From contig QFQU01000018.1 in assembly GCA_003248965.1 (NCBI GenBank), positions 1 through 64,000 on the forward strand: a stretch of 64,000 bases of DNA, in the 5' to 3' direction. Made by a program: the position numbers and the translations under genes. The stretch is from Brevundimonas sp. (lineage in GTDB: Bacteria > Pseudomonadota > Alphaproteobacteria > Caulobacterales > Caulobacteraceae). Positions 17,480 to 25,850 of the stretch are shown here, one piece after another. Below the pieces are notes generated by a model. The model was given only the letters and a program-made list of their open reading frames with translations. It was not told the origin of the DNA and ran no database searches. Numbering within the stretch: the stretch's first letter is position 1; each line of letters begins with the position of its first letter.

Positions 17480-20400
17480 TTAGTGGAAATCCCGAGATCC
17501 CGGCAGGATACGTACGTCGCGGGGGTGTCGATGCGGCGGTTGTCGGGACGGTTGCGGGTGGGCGATGATGTCGGCGCGGGCCAGTTGGATGTCGGTTTCG
17601 TGGTCTTGCGACAAGCGCGACAGTTCGGCGCTGCGGTCGATGACACGGCGGGCGACGACGTGGACGACGCCTTCGGGGCTTTTCTCGACCACGCCCTCGA
17701 CCTGCATCAGGCGGGCGCCCATGATCTCGCGGCGGAACTGATCAAGCATCCGCGCCCAGAGAACGACATTGGTGATGCCGGTCTCGTCCTCCAGGGTGAC
17801 GAAGACGGCGTTGCCCTTGCCCGGTCGCTGACGCACCAGAACCACGCCGGCGACCTGTATTAGGGAACCGCCGCGCTTGGCCTCGGTGGCGGCGCAGGTC
17901 AGCACCGATTCGGCGGCGAAGACGGGACGCAGAATGGCCATGGGATGGGCCTTCAGCGACAGGCGCGCCGTCTGATAGTCGGCAGCGACATGTTCGCCCA
18001 GCGGCATCAAGGGCAGATGGGCGTCGGGCTCCGCGCCCAGTTCGCGGGCGCCGCGCTCGCGCGCCTCGGCGGCGGCGAACAGGGGCAGGGGATCGTCGTC
18101 GGGCAGGCGGCGCACCGCCCACAGGGCCTCGCGCCGGTCCTGGCCCAATGAGCGGAAGGCGTCGGCGTCGGCCAGTTTGCGCATGGCTGCGGCGGGCAGT
18201 TCAGCCCGCCTTGCCAGGGTTTCGATATCGGCGAAGGGCGCCGCGGCTCGCGCCGCCGACAGAGCCTTGGCCCAATCCTCCTTGAAGCCGTCGATCTGGC
18301 GCAAACCCAGACGCAGAGCGGGGGTTTCTGCCGCGCCTTCCAGGCTGTTGTCCCAGTCGCTGTGCGAGACGTCGATGGGGCGCACCTCGACCCCGCCGAC
18401 CTCCTGCGCCTCGCGCACGATCTGGGCGGGGGCGTAGAAGCCCATGGGCTGACTGTTCAGCAGGGCGCAGGCGAAGGCCGCCGGGTGGCGATGCTTGATC
18501 CATGAAGAGACATAGACCAGCCGGGCGAAACTGGCGGCGTGGCTTTCGGGAAAGCCGTAGGAGCCGAAGCCCTTGATCTGTTCGAAGCAGCGCCGCGCGA
18601 AGTCAGGATCATAGCCGCGCGCGATCATCCGCCCGACCATGCGGTCCTCATAGGTATGCAGGGTCCCGTCGCCCCGGAACGTGCCCATGGCCTTGCGCAG
18701 GCCGTTGGCCTCGGCGTCAGAGAAGCGGGCGGCGACCATGGCGATCTTCATCGCCTGCTCCTGGAACAGGGGCACGCCCAGGGTCCGGTGCAGCACCTGC
18801 TCCAGCTCGTCAGGCGGACCATAAAGGCGGCCGGGCGGAGGATAGTGAACCTCTTCCACGCCGTTGCGGCGGCGCAGATAGGGGTGGACCATGTCCCCCT
18901 GGATCGGGCCGGGACGAACGATGGCGACCTGGATCACCAGATCATAGAACTCTCGCGGCCTCAGCCGGGGCAGCATGTTGATCTGGGCGCGGCTCTCGAC
19001 CTGGAAGACGCCGATGGACTGACCTCGGCACAGCATGTCGTAGACCTCGGGCTCTTCGGGCGGGACTGAGGCGAGGTCGTGCTCGACGCCCGAATGGACC
19101 TTCATCAGATCGAAGGCCTTACGGATGCAGGTCAGCATCCCAAGAGCCAGGACATCGACCTTCATCAGGCCCAGGGCGTCGATGTCGTCCTTGTCCCATT
19201 CGATGAAGGTGCGGTCCGGCATGGCGGCGTTGCCATCGACCATGGGATTGGCGGCGTCCAGACCGGCCTGTTCGATCTGGCGTCTACTGATCTCGGAACC
19301 CCAACTGCCCCACTGGGTCGAGGCCAGGCGCGCGGTGACGTCCTCGGTCAGGCCCAGGACCTTGCCGACTTCGCGGATGGCGCTGCGGGGACGATAGCGG
19401 ATGACGGTGGCGGCGATGCCGGCGCGATGGCGGCCATAGCGATCATAGACGTATTGGATGATCTCCTCGCGCCGCTCGTGCTCGAAGTCCACGTCGATGT
19501 CGGGCGGCTCGTCGCGGTTGGAGGACAGGAAGCGCTCGAACAACAGGTCGTGGCGGTCCGGATCGACGCTGGTGATCCCCAGGACGTAGCAGACCGCCGA
19601 GTTGGCGGCCGATCCGCGTCCCTGGCACAGGATGCCCTTGTCCTCGGCCGTGCGAACGATGTCGTGGATGGTCAGGAAATAGGGGGCCAGGCTGCGATCG
19701 GCGATGAAGGCCAGCTCCTTCGCAAGCAGGGCCGTGACCTTGGCGGGCGCGCCGTCTGGATAGCGGACCAGGGTGCGGCGTCGCACCAGTTCTTCCAGCC
19801 AGCTCTGGGGCTCCCATCCCGGCGGCACGGGCTCCTCGGGGTATTCATACTTCAGGTCGTCAAGGTCGAAGGTCGCGCGCGACAGGAAGGCGGTCGTCTC
19901 GGCCACCGCCTCAGGCGCGTCTTTGAACAGCCGCGCCATTTCGTCCACGGGCTTCAGCCAGCGCTCGGCGTTGGCCTCCAGCCGACGGCCGGCGGTCTCT
20001 ATGGTCGCGCCTTCGCGGATGCAGGTCAGAACATCCTGCAGGTCGCGGTCGTCGGGCGCGGCGTAGAGGACGTCGTTCAGCGCCAGCAGGGGAACGTCTG
20101 CTCGCTCCGCCATGGCCTTGAGCCGGGCCAGCCGGCGTCGGTCGTCGCCGCGCCTGTGCAGGGCGGCGCCCAGCCAGACTGCGCCCGGCGCCGCCGCGTT
20201 CATGCGGGTCAGCACCGCCTCCAGCCCCGTCAGCCGGTCCGGCGGGACGAGGATCAACAGCAGGTCTTCAGGATCGGCCAATAGGTCACGCAGGCCGATC
20301 TCGCATTCGCCCTTCTTCGCCCGACGGTTGCCCAGGGTCAGCAGACGCGTCAGTCGGCCCCAGCCCGCCCGCGTCTCCGGATAGGCGATGACGTCGGGCG

Positions 20401-20773
20401 TCCCGTCGTTGAAGATCAGCCGCGTTCCGGTCAGCAGGCGGAAGTCCGCCGCGCGCTGTTTCACCTCTTCGGACAGGGCCGGATCGTTCAGCGGGTCCTC
20501 GATGAAGGAGATCTCGCCGGGACTGCCGCCGTCGCGCACCTTGTCCGGCGGCGCCAGGCCTTCGACGCGAAGCGTCTTCAGCGCGCTCCAAGCCCGCACC
20601 ACGCCCGCCACGGTGTTGCGGTCGGCCAGCCCCAGCCCGGCGTGACCGCGCAGAATCGCCGTCAGCACCAGGTCCTTGGGATGCGAGGCGCCGCGCAGGA
20701 AGGAGAAGTTGCTGGCCGCCGCCAGTTCGGCATAGGCGTCGCCAGGATTCAGGGCGTTCAGGGTCGCGCTCAT
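17480..20773 (-). CDS. dnaE2: Error-prone DNA polymerase III alpha subunit DnaE2
   Basis: This approximately 1097-residue polymerase is the translesion polymerase of the ImuA-ImuB-DnaE2 mutasome. An N-terminal PHP domain begins YAELAAASNFSFLRGASHP. The C-family polymerase core has the catalytic DIDVDFEHERREE, GRGSAANS and FGSYGFPESHAASFA, and an OB-fold lies near the C-terminus (VFVTLEDETGITNVVLW). It ends VRILPGSRDFH, as DnaE2 proteins typically do. The ATG at 20771-20773 overlaps the imuB stop as ATGA. It is the last gene of an SOS operon driven from the LexA-controlled promoter at 23000-23045. Confidence 0.95.
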   Translation of the reverse strand: MSATLNALNPGDAYAELAAASNFSFLRGASHPKDLVLTAILRGHAGLGLADRNTVAGVVRAWSALKTLRVEGLAPPDKVRDGGSPGEISFIEDPLNDPALSEEVKQRAADFRLLTGTRLIFNDGTPDVIAYPETRAGWGRLTRLLTLGNRRAKKGECEIGLRDLLADPEDLLLILVPPDRLTGLEAVLTRMNAAAPGAVWLGAALHRRGDDRRRLARLKAMAERADVPLLALNDVLYAAPDDRDLQDVLTCIREGATIETAGRRLEANAERWLKPVDEMARLFKDAPEAVAETTAFLSRATFDLDDLKYEYPEEPVPPGWEPQSWLEELVRRRTLVRYPDGAPAKVTALLAKELAFIADRSLAPYFLTIHDIVRTAEDKGILCQGRGSAANSAVCYVLGITSVDPDRHDLLFERFLSSNRDEPPDIDVDFEHERREEIIQYVYDRYGRHRAGIAATVIRYRPRSAIREVGKVLGLTEDVTARLASTQWGSWGSEISRRQIEQAGLDAANPMVDGNAAMPDRTFIEWDKDDIDALGLMKVDVLALGMLTCIRKAFDLMKVHSGVEHDLASVPPEEPEVYDMLCRGQSIGVFQVESRAQINMLPRLRPREFYDLVIQVAIVRPGPIQGDMVHPYLRRRNGVEEVHYPPPGRLYGPPDELEQVLHRTLGVPLFQEQAMKIAMVAARFSDAEANGLRKAMGTFRGDGTLHTYEDRMVGRMIARGYDPDFARRCFEQIKGFGSYGFPESHAASFARLVYVSSWIKHRHPAAFACALLNSQPMGFYAPAQIVREAQEVGGVEVRPIDVSHSDWDNSLEGAAETPALRLGLRQIDGFKEDWAKALSAARAAAPFADIETLARRAELPAAAMRKLADADAFRSLGQDRREALWAVRRLPDDDPLPLFAAAEARERGARELGAEPDAHLPLMPLGEHVAADYQTARLSLKAHPMAILRPVFAAESVLTCAATEAKRGGSLIQVAGVVLVRQRPGKGNAVFVTLEDETGITNVVLWARMLDQFRREIMGARLMQVEGVVEKSPEGVVHVVARRVIDRSAELSRLSQDHETDIQLARADIIAHPQPSRQPPHRHPRDVRILPGSRDFH

Positions 20774-22329
20774 GCGAACAGGCCGTGGATGAACCAGCGC
20801 GGCTCCGACGTCTCGCCATAGAGACCCTGGCGGAACAGCCAGAAACGGCGGCCGTCCCGGTCTTCGACCCGGTAATAGTCGCGGGTGCGCTGACCCGGCG
20901 CGCGCCACCATTCGCCGCTGATCCGCTCGGGCCCTTCGGCGCGTATCACCTCGTGCAGGACGCGCCGCCAGCGGAACTTCAGGGGGTAGCCGTCGGGGAC
21001 TTCGGCCAGGGTTTCGACCGGCTGGGGCGGGTCGAACATCTGCAGCGGCCGCAGGGGCGGATCGTCGGGATCGAGATCGGGCCAGGTCTCGTCGCCATGA
21101 CGGGCGCCGGCTGGAACCAGCCGCGCTGCGCGTTCGGGAATGTGCGAGGCGAAAGGCTCGAATCGCAACACCGCCTCCGGTCCCAGACGCGCGGTCAACC
21201 GGTCGATCAGGCGGATGAAAGCCTCCTCGCCGGGGGTTTCGCGCTCCAGTCCCTGCTGGGTCGGCGCCAAAGCCTGGGTCCAGGGCACGGACATCCGCAT
21301 CTGATCGAAGCCGAAGCCGGGGTCCAGCGGGGCGGCCAGGGCCGCCATCCGCTCACGAAACAGCCGCAAGGTCGCGGAGACGTCGCGGGTTGGACGGCCG
21401 GTGCGGACGACGATCCGGCGCATCTCTCCGTCCACGCGATAAAAGCCCGCCTCGAAAGCGCGACCGCCCAGCCCCGTCTGATCCAGCCGGTCCATGGTCT
21501 CGATCAGCAGGTCGGACAGAACCCGTTCGATGTCTTCAGGCGCGGAGATCGGCTCGAAGAAGACGCGGTCGACGACAACGGACGCGGGCGGACGATGCGG
21601 GGTGATGCGCATGTCCTCGTCGCCCAGAACCCGCGCCAGTCGGGTCGGGAAGTCGGCGCCGAACCGAGCGGCTAGAGGCGCGCGAGACCGGTCGTCCAGG
21701 TCGCCCAGTCGCTTCAGGCCCAGGCGACGCAGGGCCTCGTCCTCCTTGTCCGAAAGCTCCAGGGCGGCGACGGGCAGGCGCCGCGCGGCGACGCGATCCT
21801 GGCCGGGCTCGAACCGGCCGCCAGGTCCGAAGCGGGCGAGGACGCGGGCGATCTGGGGCGTGCCGGCCAGTGCGCATCGTGTCTGAAGTCCGGCGCGTTC
21901 GGACCGCGCCTGGACCGTCTGCATCAGGCTCGTTTCTCCACCGAACAGATGGGCGCAGCCGGTCACGTCCAGCATCAGCCCGTGCGGTGGATCGAGCGCG
22001 ATCATGGGGGTGAAGCGGCCGAAATCCTCCAGCACCCGCATCAACAGGGCCTGGTCCAGGTCCGGCCGATGGGCCACGACGCGCAGGGCGGAAGTTCGCG
22101 CTTGCGCGTCGGCCAGGGGCAGGCCCGGCGCCAGCCCCGCTCGCGCCGCCGCCGGATCGACGGCGGCCAGCCGCAGCGCGCCCTTGATCTTTTCGGCCAG
22201 GACGACGGGCGGCGCATCCTCAGGCGGCGCGTCGTCCCGCTGCGCCTGGCGCTGCAGCCGGTCGCTGGGCAGCCAGGGGAACCACACCGCCAGATAGCGG
22301 CGAGGGTGGACGGAAGATGCGCTGCTCAC
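20770..22329 (-). CDS. imuB: ImuB, Y-family-like mutasome protein
   Basis: This 519-residue Y-family polymerase relative bridges ImuA, the beta clamp and DnaE2. The family start RRYLAVWFPWLPSDRLQR is clear, followed by the polymerase-like fold (GLMLDVTGCAHLFGGE) and the little-finger region. ImuB proteins lack the polymerase catalytic acidic residues. A GTG at 22329 preceded by GGAG with 7 bases of spacing is the best start; upstream in-frame codons are antisense-like filler. It overlaps the 3' end of imuA by 110 bases and the start of dnaE2 by four. Confidence 0.92.
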   Translation of the reverse strand: MSSASSVHPRRYLAVWFPWLPSDRLQRQAQRDDAPPEDAPPVVLAEKIKGALRLAAVDPAAARAGLAPGLPLADAQARTSALRVVAHRPDLDQALLMRVLEDFGRFTPMIALDPPHGLMLDVTGCAHLFGGETSLMQTVQARSERAGLQTRCALAGTPQIARVLARFGPGGRFEPGQDRVAARRLPVAALELSDKEDEALRRLGLKRLGDLDDRSRAPLAARFGADFPTRLARVLGDEDMRITPHRPPASVVVDRVFFEPISAPEDIERVLSDLLIETMDRLDQTGLGGRAFEAGFYRVDGEMRRIVVRTGRPTRDVSATLRLFRERMAALAAPLDPGFGFDQMRMSVPWTQALAPTQQGLERETPGEEAFIRLIDRLTARLGPEAVLRFEPFASHIPERAARLVPAGARHGDETWPDLDPDDPPLRPLQMFDPPQPVETLAEVPDGYPLKFRWRRVLHEVIRAEGPERISGEWWRAPGQRTRDYYRVEDRDGRRFWLFRQGLYGETSEPRWFIHGLFA

Positions 22330-23008
22330 GATCCCACTCCATGATCCAGGTTCCGGTCGCCCCGCCGTCGCGTCGCCGCAGCAGGGTCGACGAGAAAGAC
22401 GGCCGCCCCGGCGCCCCGCCTTCCAGAGGTTCTGATGCGCAGGACGCCACAGACCAGCGGGTCTCGGCCGCACTGGGGCAGGGCAGGGCGCCTGCGCGCG
22501 CCAGGAACAGGGTTCCTCCGCCCGTCTCGGCCGCCAGGGCCAGTCGTCGGCTGGCCGTCAGGTTGAAGGCCCTGGCCTCGCCCCAGGCGCTCAACAGCAC
22601 GGCGCCGACGGCGGGGCTGCGCAGCGCCTCCTCGCCCACGGCCAGCAGGGTCTGTACGTCGCGTGTCCGCACCAGCAACAGGTCGCGAGGCGACAGCCCC
22701 ATCTCATGCAGGCCCGGACCGTGCGGTCGCCCCGCCTCCTGCGCCATCATCTCATGCAAGCCCCAGACGATGGGCCGCCCCCCCGCCACAGCCAGCGCCA
22801 TGCCCAGGCCAAAGGCGTTGACCGCCACGGCGTCGGCGGGGGCGGCGGCGTAGAGATCGTGCAGAACGCCCTTGGCCACGGGCGCAAAGGCGTCGTCTTT
22901 TCCTTTGCGCGCACCCGCGCCGACGCGATGACCGCCGGCCCGATCCAGGGCCTCCAGGCGCGTCTTCAGCGCCGCCAGAGCGTCAGGCTGAGAGTAAATG
23001 TTCATCAT
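22220..23008 (-). CDS. imuA: ImuA, RecA-like mutasome accessory protein
   Basis: This 262-residue protein of the ImuA family has a RecA-like core and is needed with ImuB and DnaE2 for damage-induced mutagenesis. Family features include LAALKTRLEALDR at the N-terminus, AFGLGMALAVAGGRPIVWG, GLSPRDLLLVRTRDVQTLLAVGEEAL and FNLTASRRLALAAE. The two adjacent Met codons (23006-23008 and 23003-23005) both lie inside the LexA box, with no ribosome-binding site upstream, so translation is probably leaderless. It is the first gene of the cassette. Confidence 0.9.
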   Translation of the reverse strand: MMNIYSQPDALAALKTRLEALDRAGGHRVGAGARKGKDDAFAPVAKGVLHDLYAAAPADAVAVNAFGLGMALAVAGGRPIVWGLHEMMAQEAGRPHGPGLHEMGLSPRDLLLVRTRDVQTLLAVGEEALRSPAVGAVLLSAWGEARAFNLTASRRLALAAETGGGTLFLARAGALPCPSAAETRWSVASCASEPLEGGAPGRPSFSSTLLRRRDGGATGTWIMEWDREQRIFRPPSPLSGGVVPLAAQRPAAAPGAAGRRAA

Positions 23009-23014
23009 TTGTTC
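23000..23014 (-). promoter_or_regulatory. LexA (SOS) box overlapping the imuA start
   Basis: GTTC at 23000-23003 and GTTC at 23011-23014 are separated by exactly seven bases. This matches the alphaproteobacterial LexA operator GTTC-N7-GTTC. The box contains both candidate ATG codons of imuA and lies directly downstream of the -10 element, where LexA would block transcription initiation. Confidence 0.85.
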
Positions 23015-23045
23015 TATATGCGCCCTGACGCCCGGGGGGAGTCAA
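23015..23045 (-). promoter_or_regulatory. Predicted sigma-70-type promoter of imuA-imuB-dnaE2
   Basis: On the minus strand, TTGACT (23040-23045) and CATATA (23015-23020) are spaced by 19 bases (18 with the alternative GCATAT). The transcription start expected about seven bases downstream falls at or beside the imuA ATG, consistent with a leaderless mRNA. Confidence 0.55.
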
Positions 23046-23244
23046 GCGAGGCGGAAAGGAAGTTCTAAAGATCGCATACCAACAGCCGATAAACGGATGC
23101 CAAGGGCGACGTCGACAACCTTGCCCCCGAGGGCAGCGATCCCGCCGGCGATGTTTTGTCTAATTGCGGTGAGCGGGGGCGTGACATCCCCGCCGGACCC
23201 GTCAGACTGGCGCCCTATGCGTTGATCGGGCGGAGCGCCGGCAC

Positions 23245-24129
23245 ATGAGCACCTATGCGGGGATCGAGATCGGCGGCACCAAGACCCTGGTCGGGTTCGG
23301 TCGTGGACCGGACGATCTGGGCGATTGCGTCCGTATCGAAACCACCACGCCTGAGGCGACCCTGGGCGCCGTCGTCGAGGTGCTGCAAGGCCAGGCCGAC
23401 GCGGGCGGGCTGGCCGGAATCGGCGTCGCCAGTTTCGGTCCCGTTCGGGTGGCGGCTGGCGCGCCGGATTACGGACGCATCCTGAGAACGCCCAAGCCCG
23501 GATGGTCCGACGCCGACCTGCTGGGGCCGCTCCGACGGTTCGGCGCGCCGATCGGTCTGGCCACCGACGTCGGCGGCGCGGTCCTGGCCGAGGGGCGATG
23601 GGGGGCGTGCAAAGGACTGGACGACCACGTCTACGTCACCGTCGGAACGGGTGTCGGCATGGGCGTGGTGGCCAATGGGCGTCTGGTTCATGGCGCGCTT
23701 CACCCGGAGGCCGGCCATATGTCGGTCCGCACCGCCGCCCACCCCGATCCGTTCGCCGGCGTCTGCCCATTCCACGGCGACTGTCTGGAAGGCCTGGTGT
23801 CCGGTCCCGCCATCGCCGCGCGTCTGGGGCGGCCGGGCGAGAGCGTAGGCGAGGACGATCCGGTCTGGGACGTCGTCGCCGGCCATCTGGCCCAGATGGC
23901 CGCCAATCTGACCTATGTGCTGGCGCCGCGTCGGATCGTCATCGGCGGCGGGGTCGGGGGCGCCGAACATCTTCTGGCGCGTGTGCGCCGACTATTGAGC
24001 GAGCGACTGGGGGGCTACCTGCCGCACCTCGACGACCCTACCGCCCTGAACGCCTACATCACCGCGCCCGGACTGGGCGGCCGGGCGGGTGTGCTGGGCG
24101 CCCTGATCCTGGCGCAGGACGGCGCATGA
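23245..24129 (+). CDS. ROK-family sugar kinase (fructokinase-like)
   Basis: This 294-residue cytoplasmic kinase of the ROK family has the nucleotide-binding motif GIEIGGTKT at residues 6-14, DVGGAVLAEG, the catalytic-region HPEAGHM and the zinc-type motif CPFHGDCLEGLVSGPA. That last spacing is typical of the ScrK/YdhR-type fructokinase branch. It would phosphorylate fructose or a related hexose, but specificity within ROK cannot be fixed from motifs. It has a good ribosome site (GGAG, 8 bases upstream). It is monocistronic, between the mutasome cassette and a convergent phosphatase gene. The 236 bases upstream hold the imuA promoter and nothing else recognised. Confidence 0.85.
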   Translation: MSTYAGIEIGGTKTLVGFGRGPDDLGDCVRIETTTPEATLGAVVEVLQGQADAGGLAGIGVASFGPVRVAAGAPDYGRILRTPKPGWSDADLLGPLRRFGAPIGLATDVGGAVLAEGRWGACKGLDDHVYVTVGTGVGMGVVANGRLVHGALHPEAGHMSVRTAAHPDPFAGVCPFHGDCLEGLVSGPAIAARLGRPGESVGEDDPVWDVVAGHLAQMAANLTYVLAPRRIVIGGGVGGAEHLLARVRRLLSERLGGYLPHLDDPTALNAYITAPGLGGRAGVLGALILAQDGA

Positions 24130-24245
24130 GCGTTCGAGCGGCGCCTGCTGGCGCCATGTCGATGACCGCCGGTCCTGGTGGCTGAAGCGTTCGAGCGCTC
24201 AGCCGCCGTCTTGCCAACCGTCCGGACCTAACGCGCATGGCGAGC

Positions 24246-25601
24246 CTAGGGCGTCAGAAGCCCGGCGGCGGATGCCGTCTTGACCGTGAGGCCCGCCGCT
24301 TCCACGAAACGGAGGTCTGTTGTTCCGAAGTATTCGCGCTGGTTCGTGGCGCACCAGTCGGTCGTGACGATACGGACGGGATCGACCGTGGGCGCTATCG
24401 TCGAGGCGTAGAGGAAGTCTCCGCTGCGATCGGCCAGAGGCATCGGGCGGTCCTGGTTGGCGTGGGCCATGAAACTGTCGAACTGGGCGCGCGGGACGCT
24501 GGCCAGCATCAGCTTGCCGTCGAAACGAACGATGGAATCGAAGACATAGCGGCTGACCGGTCCGGCGGGAACGCCCGTGCCCAGGGTGGTGTGGCCGATG
24601 AAGCCGGCGTCTGCGCCGGCGACCTTGGCGAGGCCGGCGGCGACGCTTCTGCCGGTATCGCCCAACGACAGGGCGCGCGGGCTGGTCCCCAGAATGACCC
24701 GCTCCTCTTCGGTCAGGTTGGCGGCAAGGGTGTCGGCGATCAGGTCCGCGAGGGCCGGAGAAGCAGGGGCGTTCAAGGCGATGGGAAGGGATCGGGCCAT
24801 GACCGAGCCGTTGGAAAGGAATTCCGCCACCGTATAGGCGGCGGTCCAGGAGCCGGTGTGGACATAGGCGCTGCGGCCCTGGCGATGCTGGAACAGCAGG
24901 TGATTGTGGCCGCCGATCATCAGGCCGCCGTCCGGCAGCAGCGGCAGGATGTCCCGATCCGCGGCCACCCCGGCGTGGCTCATGACCATGACCAGATCGG
25001 CGCCGGCCAGACTGTCGGCCAGATTCGCCCTGGCCCAGTCGGGGGCGGAGGGGATCGTCAGTTGCTCGCGCGAGGCTTTGGGATAGGTGGTCAGCGAATT
25101 GGTCGCCATGCCCACGACCCGCAGCGACCGTCGGCCGAAGGGCAGGGTCGTGGAGGGTTCGGCATAGCCGGCGCCCGTGCGCGTATCGCCGATGGTGCTG
25201 ACGACATGAATCCCCAGACCCTCCATCCGGTCGACGACTTCGGCGAGATCCGGCGTCAGGTCGTTGTCGTGGTTGCCCAGGTTGAACACCGTCGGCGCGA
25301 TCGCCGGCAAGGCCCTGAGGAAGGCCCAGTCCACCGCGCCGCCGGACCGCACCGCGACGACATTGCCATGTTCGAAGATGTCGCCGTCGATCGCGATGAC
25401 ATGGGGGACGGGGTTGGAGCGGACTTCGGTTTCGAAGGCGGCCAATAGCTGCGCGGTCCGCTCATAGGCGGAATGCATGTCGGAAACGGCCAACACGCGC
25501 CCGACGACATCGGCCTGTTTCATGCCGACCAATCCTGGCGCGAACACCGACGCTCCGGCGAGTTGCAGGAGCCGGCGACGGGAAGGCGTCACGAAAGGCA
25601 T
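24246..25601 (-). CDS. Secreted metallophosphoesterase / 5'-nucleotidase-like protein
   Basis: This 451-residue exported protein has a Tat signal (SRRRLLQLAGASVFAPG). The calcineurin-like metal-site motifs appear in order: VSDMHS, DGDIFEHG, GNHDND, SHAGVAAD and GGHNH. A second domain resembles the substrate-binding half of UshA-type 5'-nucleotidases (ASVPRAQFDSFMAHANQD near the C-terminus). It likely dephosphorylates nucleotides or another phosphoester in the periplasm. It is divergent from the receptor at 25851 across a 249-base region, so the two may be co-regulated, with the receptor importing what the enzyme handles. Confidence 0.8.
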   Translation of the reverse strand: MPFVTPSRRRLLQLAGASVFAPGLVGMKQADVVGRVLAVSDMHSAYERTAQLLAAFETEVRSNPVPHVIAIDGDIFEHGNVVAVRSGGAVDWAFLRALPAIAPTVFNLGNHDNDLTPDLAEVVDRMEGLGIHVVSTIGDTRTGAGYAEPSTTLPFGRRSLRVVGMATNSLTTYPKASREQLTIPSAPDWARANLADSLAGADLVMVMSHAGVAADRDILPLLPDGGLMIGGHNHLLFQHRQGRSAYVHTGSWTAAYTVAEFLSNGSVMARSLPIALNAPASPALADLIADTLAANLTEEERVILGTSPRALSLGDTGRSVAAGLAKVAGADAGFIGHTTLGTGVPAGPVSRYVFDSIVRFDGKLMLASVPRAQFDSFMAHANQDRPMPLADRSGDFLYASTIAPTVDPVRIVTTDWCATNQREYFGTTDLRFVEAAGLTVKTASAAGLLTP

Positions 25602-25743
25602 ACGCGATCCAAAACGATGTCTGAAAAAGAGGGCGGAACGGACTCACGCACGCGTTCAACTTCGCATTTCGGCGCGTTCGACACAATGCGGGCCCGCCGG
25701 GTGTGCGCCGTCCAGCGGCAAATTGTCCCGCGGTGTGGCCGCG

Positions 25744-25760
25744 TCTTGAAAGGTTCAAGA
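25744..25760. promoter_or_regulatory. Perfect 17-bp palindrome upstream of TonB receptor
   Basis: TCTTGAA and TTCAAGA flank a three-base centre (AGG) in the divergent region between the metallophosphoesterase and receptor genes, about 90 bases before the receptor ATG. It resembles a repressor or activator operator. No matching regulator gene is adjacent. Confidence 0.4.
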
Positions 25761-25850
25761 AACACGCCCGCTCTGTGCTGGCGGTCGGCGAGGCGAAGCT
25801 TTACGGCGTCGCGCGACAAAGCCTCCCAAGTCGCCAAGGAAATCTCGCCC

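Noticed and set aside
24140..24155. GGCGCC-TGCT-GGCGCC as a terminator after the ROK kinase gene
   Set aside because: The arms are short self-palindromes and no T tract follows; it was not strong enough to list.
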